Assembly (NCBI GenBank): GCA_913051905.1
Contig: CAJXBY010000050.1
Coordinates: 1-15,415, forward strand
Length of the DNA: 15,415 bases
Source: an uncultured Gammaproteobacteria bacterium
Lineage (GTDB): Bacteria > Pseudomonadota > Gammaproteobacteria > Arenicellales > UBA868
Direction: 5' to 3'
Positions 14,227 to 15,415 of the stretch are shown one piece after another. Numbering within the stretch: the stretch's first letter is position 1; each line of letters starts with the position of its first letter. The position numbers were made by a program, and so were the translations under genes. Under the pieces are notes generated by a model that was given only the letters and a program-made list of their open reading frames with translations, searched no databases and was not told where the DNA came from.

Positions 14227-15415
14227 GCAAACCTGCAGACTATGCAAAGCGCCGCAGTCTCCTCATGGAGCTGATGGGCGATGGAGTTGCAGTCCTGCCG
14301 ACCGCGCCTGTCGCGAGGCGCAACGGCGATGTCGAGTACCTTTTCAGGCCGGACAGTGATTTTCACTATCTCACCGGATTCGGGGAACCAGAAGCGGTGG
14401 CAGTGCTCGCACCGGGACGGCCGCAGGGTGAATACATCATCTTCTGCCGCGAGCGCGATGCCGAAAAAGAAACCTGGCACGGGCGCCGGGCAGGGCTTGA
14501 AGGGGCAGTAACCACCTTTAAGGCTGATGATGCGTTTCCGATCGAAGATGTCGACGACATCCTCCCCGGACTGCTTGAGAACCGGCCCAAGGTCTACTGC
14601 GGTATGGGACGTTACCCTGAGTTCGACAGTCAGCTCATTCAGTGGTTCAACGACGTCAAGGCCAAGAAGCGCACCGGCATCAGTGCTCCGGGAGAACTGG
14701 TCGACATCAGTCACATCCTACATGAACTGCGTTTATTCAAGCGAGCTGATGAAATTCGCACCATGAAACGGGCTGCGAGTGTCTCGGCTGCTGCTCACTG
14801 CCGGGCCATGCGGGCCTGTAAACCGGGAATGACCGAGTACCAGATCGAGGCCGAGTTGGAATACGAGTTCCGCCAAGGTGGCGCCCATTCGCCGGCTTAC
14901 CCATCGATCGTTGCCGGCGGCGCCAACGCCTGTATTCTGCATTACACTGAAAATCAAGATGAACTGCGGGATGGCGATCTGCTGTTGATCGATGCCGGTG
15001 CAGAGATCGATTGCTACGCTGCCGACATTACCCGCACGTTTCCTGTCAACGGGCGCTACAGCGGTGAGCAGCGCGCTGTCTACGAGATCGTTCTTGAAGC
15101 CCAAGCGGCGGCGATCGCTGAAGTCAAGTCCGGTCACAACTGGAACCAACCCCACGAAGCCGCAGTGAGACGCCTCACAGAAGGGCTGACCGACATTGGG
15201 CTGCTCCAGGGGAGTGTTGACGGATTAATTGAAAATAACGACTACCAACGGTTCTACATGCACCGTACAGGCCATTGGCTGGGTATGGACGTACATGATG
15301 TGGGCGACTACCGCATAGGTGACGAGTGGCGATTGCTGGAAGCCGGGATGGTGTTGACGATTGAACCCGGTCTCTATATCCCGGCTGCAGAAGACATAGA
15401 CACACGCTGGCACGA
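14223..15415 (+). CDS. pepP: Xaa-Pro aminopeptidase II (PepP), 3' end beyond window
   Basis: This cytoplasmic dimanganese peptidase removes an N-terminal residue before proline. The frame stays open to the right edge, giving 397 residues of an expected 440 or so. The N-terminal creatinase-like domain includes GVAVLPTAP and FRPDSDFHYLTGF (41-53). The pita-bread catalytic domain has ILHY with His240, Asp257 in LLIDAGAE, Asp268 in ADITRTFP, HRTGHWLGMDVHDVG (His347, His351, His358) and Glu381 in TIEPGLYIP. Four of the five metal ligands of E. coli PepP (Asp260, Asp271, His354, Glu383) are thus present; the fifth, a glutamate near residue 404, lies past the end. The ATG overlaps the ygfB stop by four bases. 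In many gammaproteobacteria ubiH-type genes follow; that cannot be checked here. Confidence 0.97.
   Translation, partial: MSKPADYAKRRSLLMELMGDGVAVLPTAPVARRNGDVEYLFRPDSDFHYLTGFGEPEAVAVLAPGRPQGEYIIFCRERDAEKETWHGRRAGLEGAVTTFKADDAFPIEDVDDILPGLLENRPKVYCGMGRYPEFDSQLIQWFNDVKAKKRTGISAPGELVDISHILHELRLFKRADEIRTMKRAASVSAAAHCRAMRACKPGMTEYQIEAELEYEFRQGGAHSPAYPSIVAGGANACILHYTENQDELRDGDLLLIDAGAEIDCYAADITRTFPVNGRYSGEQRAVYEIVLEAQAAAIAEVKSGHNWNQPHEAAVRRLTEGLTDIGLLQGSVDGLIENNDYQRFYMHRTGHWLGMDVHDVGDYRIGDEWRLLEAGMVLTIEPGLYIPAAEDIDTRWH

Noticed and set aside
1..15415. CRISPR arrays, tRNA or rRNA genes, insertion sequences, attachment sites
   Set aside because: No regularly spaced repeats, cloverleaf sequences, transposase genes or flanking direct repeats were seen. 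The window is gene-dense, with the 6S region (12553-12879) the only intergenic stretch over 300 bp besides 1053-1434, which is largely filled by the small gene.

Overview
The window looks like a chromosomal segment of a non-enteric gammaproteobacterium of middling G+C. The main evidence is the right-hand third. Its order pepP - ygfB (UPF0149) // zapB-like (TIGR02449-type) - zapA - 6S RNA (ssrS) - 5-formyl-THF cyclo-ligase is a classic gammaproteobacterial arrangement, with pepP/ygfB diverging from the rest. HrpA with its long C-terminal region and a PpiA-like periplasmic cyclophilin agree with this placement.

Layout from left to right. Positions 3-275 (+) hold the 3' end of a glycoside hydrolase. 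rpiA (393-1052, -) converges on it. A small unrecognised gene lies at 1156-1386 (+). Positions 1435-6089 (-) hold a sugar-nucleotide block. In transcription order this is a YdcF/DUF218 envelope protein, a 509-aa PIN-domain/DegT-family aminotransferase fusion, a TviB-like UDP-N-acetylhexosamine 6-dehydrogenase and a UDP-glucuronate-4-epimerase-like enzyme. Positions 6086-12552 (-) hold a housekeeping string, in transcription order 5-formyl-THF cyclo-ligase, YmdB-type phosphodiesterase, EVE protein, periplasmic cyclophilin and HrpA helicase. 6S RNA fills 12631-12829 (-). zapA and the zapB-like gene (-) diverge from ygfB and pepP (+) at a compact double promoter around 13537-13601. pepP runs off the right edge.

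From the cyclo-ligase at 12552 down to the epimerase at 1435, every gap between minus-strand genes is 36 bp or less, and several genes overlap (TAATG at the EVE/cyclophilin junction, ATGA at the HrpA/DUF218 junction). The string could therefore be read as one or a few long transcripts, which would place surface-polysaccharide precursor genes behind core RNA and folate genes.

The dehydrogenase, aminotransferase and epimerase are consistent with making an acidic, possibly amino-modified, UDP-sugar for a surface glycan. The 3-dehydrogenase and N-acetyltransferase needed for a complete WbpA-B-E-D type pathway are not in the window.

The most unusual object is the PIN-aminotransferase fusion at 3769-5298. 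A nuclease-like domain with all four expected acidic positions is joined in frame to a full-length WbpE-like enzyme. A second point of interest is a terminator-like hairpin immediately before the fau start codon, downstream of 6S RNA, with the only visible Shine-Dalgarno candidate in its loop.
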